From the NCBI GenBank assembly GCA_012961925.1, contig DTYK01000012.1:1-27704 (forward strand): DNA of 27,704 nt. The letters are read 5' to 3'. This document shows, piece after piece, positions 6,960 through 14,786 of this stretch. Position numbers and translations under genes: made by a program. Source of the DNA: Candidatus Latescibacterota bacterium (lineage in GTDB: Bacteria > Latescibacterota > MVCY01 > DTYK01). The number at the start of each line of letters is the position of its first letter. The first letter of the stretch is position 1. The notes beneath the pieces are model-generated. The model was not told the DNA's origin. It worked only from the letters and a program-made list of their open reading frames with translations, and did not search any database.

Positions 6960-8141
6960 TCAGAGCGACCCGGTTGTAAGCCAGTCGCTAAGAAAATAGT
7001 GACCGAAGCTGGCCAGGATGCTTCCCAAGAGAAGGATAGCGATGAAAATCGCCTTTCCCCAGTCCTGTCCCTTCAAGCTACCCAATAACAAGGGCTCCTT
7101 AGACAGATAAGCGCTGGCAGCGAACAGCTCCTCCCCGATCAGGGTGTAATCACAGGCGGTTACAAAGAAGGGTAACTGAGCGGGCATCGCCGTCCCGGCG
7201 ATTTGGATCGCCCCGGTGGAATGGCCCGTCTCTGCAAGGATGAGCGATTCGGCGTAAAAGGCGCCCATGTAAAAGATGGCTGCCGGTTTCTCCCGTACCA
7301 TCATGCCGTCAACACCGGCAGCATATCCGAACTGGTCATCTGTGAGATACCGGATAAGATCAGGATTATAGGCGTCGGGGCGGCCAACATTAAGATATGC
7401 CTCCTTCACCGTCTCCTGGGCAGCGGTCATGACAAGAGACCTCGATGTCGGGACTATTAGCGGCGTCCCATACTGGGCCGTCCTCTCAGCCACCCTGCCA
7501 AGTATAACGATCCCGGCAATTGTCTGGATGTTGTCCATATCCTGAATGCCAGGTACATACAGCACCGGCCTCCCCATCTCGGTCGCCCGGCCGACTGCTT
7601 CATCAACGGCCTGAAGGCCAGCTATAGGCCTGATGTACAGTTTCTTACCCTTCTTTGCCCTGTTAATAAACCAGAGGACAAGCCCGGAGAGAAGGACTGT
7701 GGCTATCAACATGTTGAGCCTTCCCTGGTGAAACCATTGTGCACTCGACATCACCGGCCCCACCGGGTCAGAATCCGTCCTATGCACACCGTCGGTGGCC
7801 CCAATGATGTAAAAATACGATGTGCCGTCCACAGTGGTATTATCAACGTACTCCTCTACACCCGCCGGCACCACAGTGAGATGTTCATAGCCCTTCTCCC
7901 TCTCTACCGACCGGAGTATCTCATAGCCCTTGACGCTCATCATACCTGCCCCATCGTCCGCAGACCTCTTCCACCGGATGAGCACGCTTCCACCGCTGTC
8001 GTTCGGCTTATCTATCGCCACAACCTGAGTCACCGGAGCCGGGCCGGATAATGCCTCTCCTTGAACGGCACTAGTTCCCAAGAGAAGAATACCTATGATA
8101 AATTCAGTCGCATAAGGAGCCCTCCGGCCATATCTTCTCAT
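6960..8141 (-). CDS. FN3-domain membrane protein, DUF6754-like
   Basis: The 393-residue protein has an N-terminal signal or anchor (about 12-30) and a fibronectin type III domain at about 35-130 (VLIRWKRSADDG, KGYEILRS, then TSYFYIIGATDG, the usual Tyr strand). A transmembrane helix follows (about 140-160), then a basic KKGKK stop-transfer, a soluble domain of about 200 residues, and a last helix (about 366-386). The soluble part starts at YIRPIAGLQAVDEAVGRA and includes RPVLYVPGIQDMDNIQTIAG, QYGTPLIVPTSRSLVM and FFVTACDYTLIGEELFAASA. I associate it from memory with DUF6754, of unknown function. By the positive-inside rule the FN3 domain is outside and the larger domain inside. It opens the four-gene membrane module, with AGGAGG 10 bases before the ATG. 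Confidence 0.8.
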   Translation of the reverse strand: MRRYGRRAPYATEFIIGILLLGTSAVQGEALSGPAPVTQVVAIDKPNDSGGSVLIRWKRSADDGAGMMSVKGYEILRSVEREKGYEHLTVVPAGVEEYVDNTTVDGTSYFYIIGATDGVHRTDSDPVGPVMSSAQWFHQGRLNMLIATVLLSGLVLWFINRAKKGKKLYIRPIAGLQAVDEAVGRATEMGRPVLYVPGIQDMDNIQTIAGIVILGRVAERTAQYGTPLIVPTSRSLVMTAAQETVKEAYLNVGRPDAYNPDLIRYLTDDQFGYAAGVDGMMVREKPAAIFYMGAFYAESLILAETGHSTGAIQIAGTAMPAQLPFFVTACDYTLIGEELFAASAYLSKEPLLLGSLKGQDWGKAIFIAILLLGSILASFGHYFLSDWLTTGSL

Positions 8142-8193
8142 CTCTTCCAGGCCTCCTTCTTAGCTCTTCTTCATACTGGGTGCTATGAGTATC

Positions 8194-8287
8194 TTAGCGA
8201 AACCTGAACGCTGACAAAAGCGCCCCCACCTCACCAAATGCAGGGGCATACGGTAGGGGATAAATCATGCTCTCGAGGGTTCAGTGA
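8194..8287 (-). promoter_or_regulatory. Structured leader before the membrane module, with a possible 24-codon ORF
   Basis: On the minus strand, CCCCTACC (8252-8259) pairs with GGTGGGG (8224-8230) with one bulged base. Inside that, ATGC (8246-8249) pairs with GCAT (8238-8241) around a CCCT loop. An ATG at 8268 opens a 24-codon ORF (MIYPLPYAPAFGEVGA...) ending at 8194, across the same structure; its ribosome-binding site is weak (GAG). This is the only large gap (185 bases) between the two halves of the unknown cluster. It could be a leader peptide, an attenuator or just an intergenic repeat. The pairing is seen; the role is inference. Confidence 0.3.
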
Positions 8288-8317
8288 TGGGGATAGAAAA
8301 ACGTAACCCTATCTCCA
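8288..8317. terminator. Hairpin just after the barrel-sandwich/KOW-like gene
   Basis: TGGGGATAG (8288-8296) pairs with CTATCTCCA (8309-8317): nine pairs with one G-T, and a 12-base loop. It starts 9 bases past the stop of the 379-aa gene. A T-run (8319-8323) follows only on the plus strand, so for minus-strand transcripts it lacks the U-tract of a classic intrinsic terminator. It may be an RNA-end stabiliser or a weak attenuator between the soluble and membrane halves of the cluster. Confidence 0.35.
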
Positions 8318-8326
8318 ATTTTTGAA

Positions 8327-9466
8327 TCAACGAATAACAGATCTGCCTTCCTCTATCATCTCCACGTTGGCCCGTGGAAGAACCACCCTTCTCCCATCTT
8401 CGAGCTGCACCTCTAATACCCTTACCCTCGCCTCTGTTTCTATCTCCTGCAACTCGCTTGGGAGCGTCAGCACCTTGCCCAGAGCACCAAAATAAGGTTC
8501 CCGGATGATCCTAACAGGGCTACCGATCTCCAGCCCCGGGCTCTCCTTCTTCGTCTCATCTGATAGCGGACCTGTATCCAACGGAATGATCACCTCAGGC
8601 CTTATCACGCCCGCTCTGATCTGCGTGGTTCCGTTTATGGACGCCCTCTTCCCAACCCTCTCAACGAGCAACTCAAAAGTCCTGCTGGTCATCTTCATTC
8701 TGCCGAAGCCTTCTGTTATGATGAGAGTTATTCCCTTCTCCTCCGATCCTGTGATCGCCACACCTATCTCATACCCCAGGAAATCCATCAGATCCCTATC
8801 GTCTATCCCACCAACGATGATTCCCGAAACTCCCTCCTTTGCCGCCTTGTCCAGCGCCTCTCTGGTAACCAGGGCACCCGATATCAACACCTTCCCCCTG
8901 CAAGAACCGTCTATCTCATCACCGGTGAGGATATCGGCCGGTGTATCCGCCACCTTAATAAGCTCTCCCCTGGATTCACCCCCTATTCCAAAGATCCCCT
9001 GGATAAAGGTACCCACAGTCTGGACAACACAGCCTTCGTTTTCAAAGACCTCAACCACCTCACCGTCGACATATGCGTCCACCTCCACAGGGCTGGAAGG
9101 TTCCCTGATTATTACCTGACCTGTAACATCGGATACGCTCTCTATATGTCCCGTAACAGGTGATTTTGCTATAGCGGTGAACAGGCCGAAGAATCCCCGG
9201 GACCTGGCGATCACCTCCCCTTCCTCCACACCATCTCCTTCCTGTTTCACCATATATCTCCTTACATCCTCGGGCGGAATACCAAGAATGCCGGCGATAT
9301 TAACCGTCTGTATGCCGCCGGGAAGATCCGTTCTGGCCACTACTGTATCGGCTTGAACCCTGTTCCCAGGTGCGGTAAGGACCTCTCCCTTCAGCGGAAG
9401 TCTTCTCTCCTTCCTCACAAGGGTCTTATCAGTAATCCTCAAGCCCGGTGTATACGCATGTGCCAC
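8327..9466 (-). CDS. Uncharacterised barrel-sandwich / KOW-like protein next to the MutL-like ATPase
   Basis: The 379-residue soluble protein starts with GTG, supported by AGGAGG six bases upstream. The N-terminal ~125 residues look like biotinyl/lipoyl-type barrel-sandwich repeats: GEVLTAPGNRVQADTVVA (27-44) and AKSPVTGHIESVSDVTGQV (100-118). The middle (190-300) has alpha/beta character (KVLISGALVTREALDKAA, GVSGIIVGGI, GITLIITEGFG). The C-terminal part (about 315-372) resembles a KOW/SH3-like barrel: GSPVRIIREPYFGALGKV and LEDGRRVVLPRANVEMIE. No biotinylated lysine motif or catalytic residue is evident. It follows the MutL-like gene by 12 bases, so the two are surely co-expressed. A binding or scaffold partner of that ATPase is the simplest guess; I know no function for the family. 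Confidence 0.8.
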   Translation of the reverse strand: MAHAYTPGLRITDKTLVRKERRLPLKGEVLTAPGNRVQADTVVARTDLPGGIQTVNIAGILGIPPEDVRRYMVKQEGDGVEEGEVIARSRGFFGLFTAIAKSPVTGHIESVSDVTGQVIIREPSSPVEVDAYVDGEVVEVFENEGCVVQTVGTFIQGIFGIGGESRGELIKVADTPADILTGDEIDGSCRGKVLISGALVTREALDKAAKEGVSGIIVGGIDDRDLMDFLGYEIGVAITGSEEKGITLIITEGFGRMKMTSRTFELLVERVGKRASINGTTQIRAGVIRPEVIIPLDTGPLSDETKKESPGLEIGSPVRIIREPYFGALGKVLTLPSELQEIETEARVRVLEVQLEDGRRVVLPRANVEMIEEGRSVIR

Positions 9467-9478
9467 CGTGATCCTCCT

Positions 9479-11287
9479 TCACCACAGATCCAGGCGGGGA
9501 TAGGCATCCAGGGCCATGGCCCATTCCTTCAACTTCCTCATCCTCAGCTCTGCCCTTTCAGGCAACTGTAAAGGTCTCCCTCTTGCATCCACTATTATCC
9601 CCACGACTCCGCCTTCAACTGTGGTCTTCAGAACCTTACCTCTTCCTGCCCCAACATCAAACTCCTTCACAGGATCCATGACGATGTCCGCCCCTTCTCC
9701 GACTCCCAGGGGAATCAGGATCATCTCTCCGAACCGAACCTCCCTCTCCACATCCTCGCCAGAGGGAAGAGTAACCTTCAACTTCATACACGGCTCATCC
9801 TCCTCAGCAAGTCCAACGGGAGCGATGCAGGTGCCAAGTCTGATGAGACAGTCCCTGTCAAAGACCTGAGTTGCAGCCTGTTGGTGAACGGTTGACAGCA
9901 CCCCAAGCTGGGGCATCATAAATATGCTGTCCACAGCGAGTCTGGTCACCCCTTCGGGAAGAAAGGCATCGATCATCATCAGGGCCGCCTGGGAACGTCT
10001 CGGTGCATGAGACAACACGCCGCCGGATCCAACTATCATGTCCAGGTCCATCATGTCCACTAAGGTCGCACCGGTCGCGGTCTGTTCAAACACATCTGAG
10101 ATAGTTCTCTCCTGTTGTATCCCTTTGAGCCCGACGGCCATGGATTTGTGCTGCTCAAAGGCAAGCCTCAATGCCTCCCTGGCAACTGCCTGCTCCATGA
10201 GCAGCTCCTGAAGGTTCTGCGGGACGGTAGTTGGACGTATCATCTTGTTCCTTATTGTGTTCCGCAGACCGATCTCCTCCACCTCGAAGGGGATCCACCT
10301 GGTTATCTTCTCCACCCCCGCTTCAGCAAGGACGTTGGAGACGGAATAGCTCATTCCAAGGTTAGCACTGACCGTCCTGTTGAAGACCTCTTTGAAGACG
10401 GAGAAGACATCCGTCGTTGCCCCTCCGATATCCACACCAATGACCTCTATGCCATCTCTTTTCGCGATCAGTTCGATGAGAAGTCCCACTGCACCTGGCG
10501 TAGGCATTATGGGAACATCCGTCCATGACATAAGCTTCCTGTAACCGGGTGCATGAGCCATCACGTGTTCCATGAAGAGTTCATGTATCTTCCCTCTAGC
10601 GGGCCCCAGGTTCTCACGCTCCAGCACCGGGCGGATGTTCTCCACTATCTCCAGAGCAGTATCGGCCCCGAGCCTCTCTTTCACTATTCCTCTGGCATCC
10701 CTGTTGCCAGCGTAAATAATAGGAAGGGAATATCCACTCCCGAACCTCGGCCTTGGCTCGGCTGCTGCTATCAATTCAGCCAGCTCCGCCACGTGGGATA
10801 CCGTCCCACCATCCACCCCACCCGATAGAAGGATCATATCCGGGCGGAACCTCCTTATCCTTTCAACCTTCTGATGAGGAGCCCTCCCATCATTTGAGGC
10901 GATCACATCCATTACGATAGCACCGGCACCAAGGGCTGCCCTTGCCGCACTCTCCCCCGTCATACTCTTTACCACACCGGCAACCATCATCTGAAGTCCG
11001 CCACCGGCAGAGGAGGTGGAGACGTAAATATCAACCCCTTCATCAGGCCCCTTGCTCGGTTTAATGATCTCCCCGCCCTCCAGGATCCTCCTGCCAGCAA
11101 GTTCTTCCACCTCCCGGATTGCATTAAGCACCCCCCGGGTGACATCCTCAAAGGGGGCCTCAACAGTGGTGGGGGCTTCTCCTCTTACCACAAGTCTGTA
11201 CTCCTCCCCCCTCCTCTCTATCAGAATGGCTTTCGTCGTCGTGCTGCCGCAGTCAGTAGCAAGGATAAACCTGATCTCCCCTTCCAT
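9479..11287 (-). CDS. GlmL/MutL-family ASKHA ATPase, long form
   Basis: The 602-residue protein belongs to the actin/Hsp70/sugar-kinase fold group and is closest to GlmL/MutL, proteins linked to B12-dependent glutamate mutase and aminomutases as presumed reactivating ATPases. The phosphate-1 loop is ATDCGSTTTKA (10-20), the phosphate-2 loop is GVDIGGATTDVFSVF (284-298) and an adenosine-type motif is MIVGSGGVLSHAPR (417-430). ILLSGGVDGGTVSH (152-165) is another family hallmark. GlmL proteins are usually about 460 residues; this one has an extra C-terminal beta-rich region (about 485-602). No mutase subunit is in the window. The ATG has GGGAGGGG just upstream; flanking genes lie 11 and 12 bases away. 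General class is secure; the substrate or client is unknown. Confidence 0.88.
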   Translation of the reverse strand: MEGEIRFILATDCGSTTTKAILIERRGEEYRLVVRGEAPTTVEAPFEDVTRGVLNAIREVEELAGRRILEGGEIIKPSKGPDEGVDIYVSTSSAGGGLQMMVAGVVKSMTGESAARAALGAGAIVMDVIASNDGRAPHQKVERIRRFRPDMILLSGGVDGGTVSHVAELAELIAAAEPRPRFGSGYSLPIIYAGNRDARGIVKERLGADTALEIVENIRPVLERENLGPARGKIHELFMEHVMAHAPGYRKLMSWTDVPIMPTPGAVGLLIELIAKRDGIEVIGVDIGGATTDVFSVFKEVFNRTVSANLGMSYSVSNVLAEAGVEKITRWIPFEVEEIGLRNTIRNKMIRPTTVPQNLQELLMEQAVAREALRLAFEQHKSMAVGLKGIQQERTISDVFEQTATGATLVDMMDLDMIVGSGGVLSHAPRRSQAALMMIDAFLPEGVTRLAVDSIFMMPQLGVLSTVHQQAATQVFDRDCLIRLGTCIAPVGLAEEDEPCMKLKVTLPSGEDVEREVRFGEMILIPLGVGEGADIVMDPVKEFDVGAGRGKVLKTTVEGGVVGIIVDARGRPLQLPERAELRMRKLKEWAMALDAYPRLDLW

Positions 11288-11298
11288 AAGCCCCTCCC

Positions 11299-11634
11299 TC
11301 AGCCAGTCTCCGACCTCTCAAGCCTCTCAATCTCGGATATGAGCTTTTCAAGGCAATCTCTATCCTGTAAAAGAGCAGCAAATTCTGAATATTCTGCAAA
11401 CGAAAATAGGGATCTGACAATGGGCTCAAAAAATATCATCACCTGGTTCCCCAGAAAGTTCATCGGCTTGACGGACTCCAGAAAGAATATCGCAGGGGCC
11501 GTGAGCCTCCTCTGCACTATAGCCCTTGCAAGCCTGCCCACCAGCTCCTTCTGTCTCTGAAGGTCCACACCTTGCAGACCATCAATGCCCTTGCCGGACT
11601 CCACTGCAAAGGCGTTCTTTAAAAAATCAAGCAA
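11299..11634 (-). CDS. Small conserved-looking protein preceding the MutL-like ATPase
   Basis: The 111-residue protein starts at TTG with GGAGG eight bases upstream. Its middle, RRLTAPAIFFLESVKPMNFLG then NQVMIFFEPIVRSLF, is amphipathic to hydrophobic and could dip into the membrane. The C-terminal third (LLQDRDCLEKLISEIERLER) is a charged helix likely to form a coiled coil. I have an impression from memory of similar short proteins with an APAxxFLES-P-NFL motif in other bacteria, but cannot check it. It ends 11 bases before the MutL-like start, making a three-gene unit with that ATPase and the barrel-sandwich protein. A membrane-adaptor subunit for the ATPase is a guess. A copy of the dispersed repeat lies just upstream. 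Confidence 0.7.
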   Translation of the reverse strand: MLDFLKNAFAVESGKGIDGLQGVDLQRQKELVGRLARAIVQRRLTAPAIFFLESVKPMNFLGNQVMIFFEPIVRSLFSFAEYSEFAALLQDRDCLEKLISEIERLERSETG

Positions 11635-11668
11635 AGCCCATCCCTCCGTTGGTGGTGGGTTTCGCTTT

Positions 11669-11694
11669 CTTTTCTTTAGGCAAGCAAAGAAAAG
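11669..11694 (+). repeat. Dispersed palindromic repeat, copy 2
   Basis: CTTTTCTTT (11669-11677) pairs perfectly with AAAGAAAAG (11686-11694) around the loop AGGCAAGC. It shares the core GGCAAGCAAAGAAAAGGAAG with copy 3 and lies in the 76-base gap between tldE and the 111-aa gene. It has no U-tract outside the stem, so it is not a standard terminator. The 5' hairpin of copies 1 and 3 is missing here. Confidence 0.6.
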
Positions 11695-11710
11695 GAAGTC
11701 AATCAGTCAA

Positions 11711-13063
11711 TCAATCCGCCACGCCGGTAAAGTTGAACTTATCAGCCTTGAGGGCAGGTACCACACTCCCACTGAAGAATTCACTGAAAATGCCTTCAAC
11801 AAGTCTGGTGCGCCTGGATATCATGGAGACATTGGATAGGGTTCTCACAATACTCTCCGTAAACCTAAGATTTTTCACTGCCCTGCTTATCCTTCCATTT
11901 CGGATCAGGAAAGTCCCGTCCCGGGTCACCCCTGTGACAAGGGTCTTCACCGGCTCAAGGACGTTCGTGTACCAAAACCTGCTCACATATATCCCGTTCT
12001 CGGTCGATCCTATCATCTCTTCTACAGTATATCCACCCTCCTTCATGAAGAGATTTGTCGGGATGGGCCCAAGGGTGATGGGGCCGGGAAGCTTGTGTCC
12101 TGTGGAGATACGACCCTCCTCTCTCCCGGCCGTATAGGAATCATACACCACGCCCCGAGCGACACCGCTCTCGATAAGCATAACCTTCCTTTTCGGTACA
12201 CCCTCAAAATCGAAGGGCACAACCATGCCCTTCGGATCCAGACCATCATCCCAGAGCGTGATGTTCTCCCCCATCACCTCTTTACCGAACTTCCCGCACA
12301 TGAAGCTCCTACCTTCCTGGAGAGAGAACGCTCCCAGACCGATATACGCGAGATAGGCCAGCAGAGCTCCTACGGCATATGGTTCAAGGATCACGGTGTA
12401 TTCACCGGGCTGTACCTCAACGGGATCCCCTCCCAACCCGCACTTTTCTGTAGCCTGGTCCGATAGTTCCCTGGCATCAATGTCATCGAATCTCCTCGAA
12501 AGGCGGTAGGCATATCCCGACCCGCCTTTTGGGGACTGAACAACGATTTTAAGAGAGCTTTTGGTGAAGGACTGGCAGACCCGTACCCCAAAGGAATTGG
12601 CCACTGCAACCTGGATGGTTCCCGTGGAAAATGCACCTGAAGCGTGGAAATGCTCCTTTCTGGCCCTGTCGATGGCAATGCGGGCAACTTCCGTCCTCTC
12701 CTCGGGCGTAAGAGCCGCCGTTCTCTCATCGAAGGTCCGAACCGAAGGATACTCAGCGCTTACCGGGAGGGACCTGAAGTGCGGATTCTCCTTCCCTCTC
12801 TCCGCTATCTCGTCCGCCTTGGCCAGTGCCGCCCGAAGAGACTCGTCATCCAGCAGGTTCGTCGTGACAGAGCCGATCTTCCTGCCCCTTATGACCCTTA
12901 TCGAAAGGTTCGCATCCCTTTCCGCTACGTTCTGATGCACACAATTTTGGGCGAATCTCGTCAGATACGAATCGACCGCCTTAAATATGACCTCAGTCTG
13001 ATCGGCGGTGGACCAGCGCAACACCTTCTCTAACGTTGAAAGCACGGCCTCTTGTTCTTTCAT
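11711..13063 (-). CDS. pmbA: TldE/PmbA-family subunit of the TldD/E metalloprotease
   Basis: TldE is the non-metal-binding partner of TldD; in Escherichia coli the heterodimer finishes the proteolysis of microcin B17 precursor and degrades CcdA antitoxin. The 450-residue protein has the U62/PmbA pattern: RVIRGRKIGSVTTN in the N-terminal domain, the central SYTAGREEG-type segment, GPITLGPIPTNLFMKEG, and GIYVSRFWYTNVLEPVKTLVTGVTRDGTFLIRNG (split across about 355-400). No HExxxH motif is present, as expected for TldE. Its ATG overlaps the TldD stop by four bases, so the two subunits are made together. No RiPP precursor or toxin-antitoxin pair is seen nearby. The client here is unknown. Confidence 0.9.
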   Translation of the reverse strand: MKEQEAVLSTLEKVLRWSTADQTEVIFKAVDSYLTRFAQNCVHQNVAERDANLSIRVIRGRKIGSVTTNLLDDESLRAALAKADEIAERGKENPHFRSLPVSAEYPSVRTFDERTAALTPEERTEVARIAIDRARKEHFHASGAFSTGTIQVAVANSFGVRVCQSFTKSSLKIVVQSPKGGSGYAYRLSRRFDDIDARELSDQATEKCGLGGDPVEVQPGEYTVILEPYAVGALLAYLAYIGLGAFSLQEGRSFMCGKFGKEVMGENITLWDDGLDPKGMVVPFDFEGVPKRKVMLIESGVARGVVYDSYTAGREEGRISTGHKLPGPITLGPIPTNLFMKEGGYTVEEMIGSTENGIYVSRFWYTNVLEPVKTLVTGVTRDGTFLIRNGRISRAVKNLRFTESIVRTLSNVSMISRRTRLVEGIFSEFFSGSVVPALKADKFNFTGVAD

Positions 13064-14502
13064 TTCACAACACCAACCGTCACGTTTCGGAACCGGGCTG
13101 GAGAGGCACCATGGCCCACGCGGATCACCTGCTGAGGTTCACCCTTTCCACAGTTAGGCGTCCCCCACATCCTCCAGTATTCCCCGTTACCTATGGCATC
13201 GCAAGATCTCCAGAACTGGGGCGTTATCCCCGTGTAGGTGGGGTTTTTCAACATCCGTCCGAGTTTACCGTTCTTTATCTCCCAGGCAATCTCAGTACCG
13301 AACTGAAAGTTAAGCCTCAGATCATCAATGCTCCAGCTCCTGTTAGTTTCAAAGTAGATACCCTCTTTGGTGTCGGCTATCATCTCTTCAAGTCTCCATT
13401 CTCCGGGTTCCAGGTTTATGTTGGTCATCCGGATCAGTGGCATCTTCTTCCAGCTATCAGCCCTCATTGAGCCGTTGCTCCTCCACCCCATCTTGGCTGC
13501 AGTCTCCCGGGAAGTCAGGTATCCAACGAATATACCTTCTTTCACAATCTGCGTCCGCCGTGCAGGAACACCCTCATCATCGAAACCAAAAGTCCCCAGG
13601 CCCTCTTTTACAGTGGCATCTGCAACGATATTAACGATAGGAGAACCGTACCTGAAATTCCCAAGTTTATCGGTCGTCAGGAAGCTGGCCCCGGCGTAAC
13701 TCACCTCTGTCCCAAATACCCTGTCAAGTTCTACAGGATGGCCACAGGATTCATGTATCTGAAGGGCAAGTTGAGACCCGTCTATGATGACGGTTGTGGT
13801 TTTGCTCGGACATCTGTCGGCCGAAAGGAGTTGGATCGCCTGGCTGGAAATCCTCTCCGCATTCTCTACCAATCCCAGTGACTCTATGTACTCATAGCCG
13901 GAGGTGGCATAATTACCCCTGAATGAGTTGGGATAGGACCTGGTCTGAACTTCACCATCCCGTACCGCCGTCGCAGAAATACCTGCTCCGCATTCTACGA
14001 TCTCCTGCTTGATAAAAGACCCTTCGGTGCTGGCAAAGGTCTTATGGGTTTTCCAGATCGACATAAAAGCTCTGGAAATCCTGATCTCTGGTTGCTTCCT
14101 CATGAGGGCATCTGCTTTCAGAAGCAAGTCGAGCTTCTCATCGATCGATACCTCAAGGGGATCCTTTCTAAACGGTGTTCTGTAATCCGCTCGAATAGGT
14201 TCGACTGGCGAGAGGTGGACATCTCCGGACTTTAAGGTAGCGCTTGCCCGGGCAATTCTAAGGGCAAGATCCACTGCCCTTTCAATCTCTCTTGTCTCGA
14301 TCTGAGAACTTGAAGCAAAGCCCCATGCACCATCAGAGATAACCCTAATTGCAAAACCGCTTTCTTCGATAGAACTGATCTCTTCGGGTGAACCGTTCTT
14401 AATTTCGAGGGACTCGCTGGTCAGCTCCACGATCCTTATGTCGGCATAGCTTACACCCTTTAACTGGGCGTAGTTAAGAGCCCTCTCCACCAGATCTCTC
14501 AA
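13060..14502 (-). CDS. tldD: TldD-family metalloprotease, catalytic subunit
   Basis: TldD carries the zinc site of the TldD/E protease, which trims unfolded peptides passing through the dimer. The 480-residue protein has the HExxxH motif as HESCGH at 250-255, inside LALQIHESCGHPVELDRVFG, followed by SYAGASFLTTDK and a DDEGVPARRT segment typical of the family. The N-terminal domain (YADIRIVELTSESLEI, then GFAIRVISDGAWGFAS) is also standard. The start is TTG at 14502, supported by a G-run (GGGGGG) six bases upstream. It is the first gene after a 291-base spacer and a terminator-like hairpin, so a promoter for tldDE probably lies in that spacer, though none is clear by eye. Confidence 0.93.
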   Translation of the reverse strand: MRDLVERALNYAQLKGVSYADIRIVELTSESLEIKNGSPEEISSIEESGFAIRVISDGAWGFASSSQIETREIERAVDLALRIARASATLKSGDVHLSPVEPIRADYRTPFRKDPLEVSIDEKLDLLLKADALMRKQPEIRISRAFMSIWKTHKTFASTEGSFIKQEIVECGAGISATAVRDGEVQTRSYPNSFRGNYATSGYEYIESLGLVENAERISSQAIQLLSADRCPSKTTTVIIDGSQLALQIHESCGHPVELDRVFGTEVSYAGASFLTTDKLGNFRYGSPIVNIVADATVKEGLGTFGFDDEGVPARRTQIVKEGIFVGYLTSRETAAKMGWRSNGSMRADSWKKMPLIRMTNINLEPGEWRLEEMIADTKEGIYFETNRSWSIDDLRLNFQFGTEIAWEIKNGKLGRMLKNPTYTGITPQFWRSCDAIGNGEYWRMWGTPNCGKGEPQQVIRVGHGASPARFRNVTVGVVK

Positions 14503-14786
14503 GGCTTACCCCCCTTTGATTTCCCAGCCGCTTCTGATTAAACCAGGAACAGGAAATTGGGTTAACTGCTTGCCGTAGTATAGAGTAAAGGTGTCCTTAA
14601 GCCTGAGCCGTAGAGCCGTCCGGTGAACGAAGCGGCCGCCCTTCGAGCCCAGAAGGGCTCTCCCACTACTTCTTCTTTGGGCAAGCAAAGAAAAGGAAGC
14701 ATTGAATTGTTTTAAGAGATCGGGAGACCACAAAGGCCTCCCCTTTCAGAAGGTTCCGTCAAACAAAAGGAGAAAGAGACGAAGAT
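14503..14786. other. Intergenic spacer upstream of tldD
   Basis: There is no gene here. The spacer holds repeat copy 3 (14638-14699) and, nearer the preceding gene, a weak inverted repeat (GGGAG at about 14721, CTCCC at about 14738). A short minus-strand ORF across the repeat has no family features and is rejected as a gene. A tldDE promoter is expected here but no clear -35/-10 pair was found. Confidence 0.4.
14638..14699 (+). repeat. Dispersed two-hairpin repeat, copy 3 (best preserved)
   Basis: Two perfect 7-bp hairpins lie in tandem. The first is GCCCTTC (14638-14644) with GAAGGGC (14652-14658). The second is TTCTTTG (14673-14679) with CAAAGAA (14686-14692), around the loop GGCAAG. The spacer CTCTCCCAC lies between them. 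Copy 1 (82-134) aligns gap-free over 53 bases; copies 2 and 4 keep only the second part. All copies are intergenic. Confidence 0.65.

Noticed and set aside
8505..9119. 204-codon plus-strand ORF opposite the barrel-sandwich/KOW-like gene
   Set aside because: Ser/Pro-rich composition typical of an antisense shadow; the minus-strand gene has a good start and operon spacing.
11669..11694. Intrinsic terminator between tldE and the 111-aa gene
   Set aside because: The stem is A/T-rich and no U-run follows on either strand; its sequence matches the dispersed repeat instead.
14506..14733. 75-codon minus-strand ORF in the spacer before tldD
   Set aside because: Most of it is the translated palindromic repeat, and it has no family features.
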